From Devosia equisanguinis (GTDB taxonomy: Bacteria > Pseudomonadota > Alphaproteobacteria > Rhizobiales > Hyphomicrobiaceae), in the NCBI GenBank assembly GCA_945901835.1, contig CAMDMH010000043.1:1-11188 (forward strand): a stretch of 11,188 nt of DNA, read 5' to 3'. The position numbers and the translations under genes were made by a program. Position 1 is the stretch's first letter. Every line of letters starts with the position of its first letter. Shown here piece after piece: positions 8,522 through 11,188 of this stretch. The notes under the pieces are model-generated. The model made no database searches and was not told the origin of the DNA. It saw nothing but the letters and a program-made list of their open reading frames with translations.

Positions 8522-9934
8522 TTAAATCCGCACGACCCGGATGTTGTTCGTCGTGCCGATCGTCGCGAACGGGATGCCGGCGATGATGACGATGCGCTCG
8601 CCCGCCTTCGCCAGCCCCTCCGATACCGCCTGCTGCTTCGCCATTTCGACCATCTCGTCGTAGGTGTGGATCTCCTCGGTCGGAACCGAGTGCGTACCCC
8701 ACAGCAAGGCCAGACGGCGCGCCACCGCTTCGCTCGACGACAGCGACAGGATCGGCACGCGCGGACGCTTGCGCGCAGCACGCATCGAGGTCGTGCCACT
8801 GCCGGTGAATGCCACGATGCCCGCAGCGCCGATCGCGTCGGCCACATCGGCCGCGGCAGCCGCGATCGCATGCGCGGTGCTGTGTTCCGGCGTCGGCTGG
8901 ATCGCCTCGATCAGCGAGCGATAGAGCTTGTGCTCCTCCGTGTGCGCGATGATGCGATGCATCATCGCCACCGCTTCTTCCGGGAAATCGCCAGACGCGG
9001 ATTCCGCCGACAGCATCACGGCATCGGCGCTGTCGTAGATCGCCGTGGCGACGTCGGACGCTTCCGCGCGCGTCGGCGACGGCGACTTGATCATCGACTC
9101 CAGCATCTGCGTCGCGACGATCACCGGCTTTGCCGCCTGCCGGCAGATCCGGATCAGCTCCTTCTGGCGACCCGGCACATCCTCCGGCGGGATCTCGACG
9201 CCCAGATCGCCGCGCGCGACCATAACCCCGTCAACTAGCGGCACGATCTCGTCGATGCGGTCGAGCGCCTGCGGCTTCTCGATCTTCGCCATGATCGCGG
9301 CGCGGCCCTTTATCAGCGTCTGCGCCTCGATCACGTCGGATGCGCGCTGCACGAACGACAGCGCCACCCAGTCGACGCCGAGCGACAGCCCGAACTCGAG
9401 ATCGCGCCGATCCTTCTCCGTCAACGGCGAGATCGGCAGATCCGTGTCGGGCAGGTTGACGCCTTTGCGATCGCTCAGCGTACCGCCGACCTCGACCTTC
9501 GCATCGAAATAGTCGTCGCCGCAGCCCGTGCACACCAGCCGCAGCTTGCCGTCGTCGATCATCACGGCATGCCCAGGCATGATGTTCTTGACGACTTCTG
9601 GATGCGGCATCGACACCCGCTTGGCGTCGCCCGGCTCTGACCCGAGCTGGAACCGGACGGTCGCGCCGTTGACGAGTTCCACCGGCCCGTTCTTCATCGT
9701 CCCGACACGGATCTTCGGCCCCTGCAGGTCCTGCAGAATGCCGATCGGCCGGCCCACCTCCGCTTCGAGCGAGCGGATGATATCGAACCGCTCCTTGTGG
9801 TCGGCGTGCGTACCGTGACTGAAATTGAGTCGGAACACGTCGGCCCCCGCCATTGCGAGTCGGCGGATCATTTCACGGCTCGAACTTGCCGGGCCCAGCG
9901 TTGCGACGATCTTAGCCTTGCGGTTGCGTCTCAT
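8522..9934 (-). CDS. pyk: Pyruvate kinase
   Basis: Last step of glycolysis: phosphoenolpyruvate plus ADP gives pyruvate plus ATP, in the cytoplasm. The 470-residue length is normal. Active-site residues are in place: R35, N37 and S39 in FRLNFSHG, D69, catalytic K217 and Mg ligand E219 in the signature IMAKIEKPQALDRIDEI, D243 in MVARGDLGVEIP, and the ATQMLESM segment. Domain order is A (about 1-69 and 170-345), B lid (70-168) and C (350-470). At the place where K+-dependent enzymes have T, E and T (rabbit muscle 114, 117, 120), this one has L70, K74 and V77 (DLQGPKIRVG), the pattern of K+-independent enzymes. GGAGA, six bases before the ATG, supports the start. It lies 125 bases downstream of an ABC transporter ATPase gene on the same strand. 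That gap gave no convincing promoter, though a short GC-rich stem (CGAGC/GCTCG around GGCGCCG) is present. Confidence 0.97.
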   Translation of the reverse strand: MRRNRKAKIVATLGPASSSREMIRRLAMAGADVFRLNFSHGTHADHKERFDIIRSLEAEVGRPIGILQDLQGPKIRVGTMKNGPVELVNGATVRFQLGSEPGDAKRVSMPHPEVVKNIMPGHAVMIDDGKLRLVCTGCGDDYFDAKVEVGGTLSDRKGVNLPDTDLPISPLTEKDRRDLEFGLSLGVDWVALSFVQRASDVIEAQTLIKGRAAIMAKIEKPQALDRIDEIVPLVDGVMVARGDLGVEIPPEDVPGRQKELIRICRQAAKPVIVATQMLESMIKSPSPTRAEASDVATAIYDSADAVMLSAESASGDFPEEAVAMMHRIIAHTEEHKLYRSLIEAIQPTPEHSTAHAIAAAAADVADAIGAAGIVAFTGSGTTSMRAARKRPRVPILSLSSSEAVARRLALLWGTHSVPTEEIHTYDEMVEMAKQQAVSEGLAKAGERIVIIAGIPFATIGTTNNIRVVRI

Positions 9935-10059
9935 GGGTATTCTCCAGTCGTATGCACCAGTCGAATTGCGAAGGGGTATGTCGGGGTTGTGGGCGAGCCG
10001 GCGCCGCTCGGCAAGCCCCGATCGAAGCCATCGACGCCCGATCCATCAGGATTCGCGTG

Positions 10060-10809
10060 TCAGCCGTGTGACTTGAAGCCGCCGAGACGCCGGTCCAGAT
10101 CCTCTGCGATTCCAATGATTTCCGTCGCAGAACGCGCTTCCCGCGGGCTGGTTAGGTCGATCTGTGCCAGCACATGCGCCGGCCGCGCGGACAATAAATA
10201 CACCGTATCGGCGAGCTGGGCCGCCTCCATCGTATCGTGCGTGACGAGCAGCGTCGTTACCGGTCTGCGACCGAGAAGCGCTGCAAGCTCCAGCCGCAAC
10301 TCCTGCGCCAGCAGCGCATCGAGCGAGACGAACGGCTCATCCATCAAGAGAACATTCGGTTCCACCGCAAACGCCCGCGCCAGCCCCACGCGCCGTGCGA
10401 GCCCGAGCGACAACTCCCCCGGATAATGCTTACGATGTCCGGCAAGCCCCAGCGCATCCAGCAATTGATCGACTGCCGCGTCGCTCGCCTCCGGCGCCGC
10501 CAGCCGGATATTTTCCTCGACCGTCCGCCACGGCAGCAGCCTCGGCTCCTGGAACACCACGCCTAGCCGAGCCTCACCAGGTAGCGCGATGCGGCCGCGA
10601 AACTCTCTATCGAGACCGGCGACGCACCGCAGAAACGTCGTCTTGCCACACCCTGACGGCCCGACGAGCGCCGCGAGCCGCCCGGGCGACAACGACAACC
10701 TGATATCGCGCAGCACCTCGACCACCGCACCGTTGGCAGCACGGACGACTTTCGATGTGATGTCGGCTTCAAGCCGCACGGGGCCGCCACCGCGAGACGT
10801 GTCGCTCAA
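10060..10809 (-). CDS. ABC transporter ATP-binding protein, SsuB/TauB type
   Basis: ATPase of an importer in the nitrate/sulfonate/taurine class, 249 residues, acting on the cytoplasmic face with the permease encoded just upstream. Motifs in order: Walker A GPSGCGKT (50-57), Q-loop Q87 in VVFQEPRLLPW (the LLPW is characteristic of SsuB/TauB), Walker B ending D157-E158, D-loop SLD (162-164) and switch H191. The signature, normally LSGGM or LSGGQ, reads LSLGL at 133-137, followed by ARRVGLARAF. The rest of the ATP site is intact, so I regard the gene as functional but of an unusual subfamily. The start is uncertain: TTG at 10809 gives 249 residues, GTG at 10779 gives 239; both overlap the end of the permease gene, by 41 or 11 bases. 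Substrate cannot be inferred; the binding protein is not in the window. Confidence 0.88.
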   Translation of the reverse strand: MSDTSRGGGPVRLEADITSKVVRAANGAVVEVLRDIRLSLSPGRLAALVGPSGCGKTTFLRCVAGLDREFRGRIALPGEARLGVVFQEPRLLPWRTVEENIRLAAPEASDAAVDQLLDALGLAGHRKHYPGELSLGLARRVGLARAFAVEPNVLLMDEPFVSLDALLAQELRLELAALLGRRPVTTLLVTHDTMEAAQLADTVYLLSARPAHVLAQIDLTSPREARSATEIIGIAEDLDRRLGGFKSHG

Positions 10810-11188
10810 AGGGTTGCACCGCCAGATATTCGATTGCCACGATCACCACCACGAACGTCAGTGCATAGGCGAGAATCCGCGCCACGTCGAAAAGTTGAAA
10901 CGCCGTGCCGATCTCGAAGCCCACGCCGTTCGGCCGTCCCAGAAGTTCGACCACCAGCACGATTTTCCACACGAGCGAGAGCCCCGAACGGGCCGCCGCC
11001 GCGATGAACGGAGCAAGCTGCGGCAACACCACGTGGCGCAACCGCTTCGCACGATCGAACCTGTAGACCTGCGCGACCTCGTCGAGACCGCGATCCAGTG
11101 CCCGCGTCCCTTCCCGTACCGTCACGGCCGTGTTCGGAAACTTGTTGATCGCCACGGCCAGTATCGCCGCCGTCTCCGTCAATCCCGC
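10769..11188 (-). CDS. ABC transporter permease, SsuC/TauC type (5' end outside window)
   Basis: Inner-membrane subunit of a nitrate/sulfonate/taurine-class importer. Only the last 139 residues are visible; the frame runs open to the right edge, and a TTG at 11182 is not a real start because the frame continues upstream of it. The family is usually about 250-280 residues, so roughly the first half is missing. The EAA loop is seen as LDEVAQVYRFDRAKRLRHVVLPQLAPFI, with its usual glycine replaced by F, and is followed by the family's G.....W...VV.E.LG pattern. Two hydrophobic segments follow, the second being ILAYALTFVVVIVAIEYLAV. The end overlaps the ATPase gene, so the two are translated together. 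Permease class is confident; substrate is unknown. Confidence 0.85.
   Translation of the reverse strand, partial: AGLTETAAILAVAINKFPNTAVTVREGTRALDRGLDEVAQVYRFDRAKRLRHVVLPQLAPFIAAAARSGLSLVWKIVLVVELLGRPNGVGFEIGTAFQLFDVARILAYALTFVVVIVAIEYLAVQPFERHVSRWRPRAA

Noticed and set aside
9935..10059. Promoter, riboswitch or small RNA in the 125-base gap upstream of pyk
   Set aside because: No clear -35/-10 pair or conserved aptamer was recognised; the GC-rich inverted segment there has several equally weak pairings.

Overview
The window is a gene-dense, GC-rich stretch of bacterial chromosome (about 65-70% G+C in the rows I counted by hand). Gene content and protein style (two tandem family 5 solute-binding proteins with yejB, yejE and yejF, and a 470-residue pyruvate kinase) suggest an alphaproteobacterium, probably Hyphomicrobiales/Rhizobiales. 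That assignment rests on gene style only, since no rRNA or other marker is present.

Positions 1-8488, plus strand, form one long Yej-type peptide ABC importer operon. It holds two divergent periplasmic solute-binding proteins (the first cut by the window edge), the permeases YejB and YejE, and the double ATPase YejF. Between yejE and yejF sits a two-gene cassette: a 79-residue acidic protein followed by a PIN-domain VapC-like toxin. The cassette is clearly lower in G+C (about 56%) than its neighbours. It is locked into the operon: the small gene's stop overlaps the toxin start, and the toxin stop overlaps the yejF start (ATGA). yejF has no evident ribosome binding site of its own, so its translation may depend on ribosomes finishing the toxin gene. 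A small perfect palindrome lies just upstream of the cassette and could be its operator. This arrangement is the most unusual thing in the window.

Positions 8522-11188 are on the minus strand and converge on yejF across a 33-base gap. In transcription order they hold the 3' part of a SsuC/TauC-type ABC permease, an overlapping SsuB/TauB-type ATPase with a non-canonical signature motif, and, after 125 bases, a complete pyruvate kinase whose cation-site residues match the K+-independent class. The solute-binding partner of this second transporter is not in the window.

Together the plus-strand genes should import oligopeptides or peptide-containing cell-wall fragments, with two binding proteins feeding one membrane complex. 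The toxin-antitoxin pair is a likely later arrival. No RNA gene, CRISPR array, insertion sequence or tRNA was recognised.
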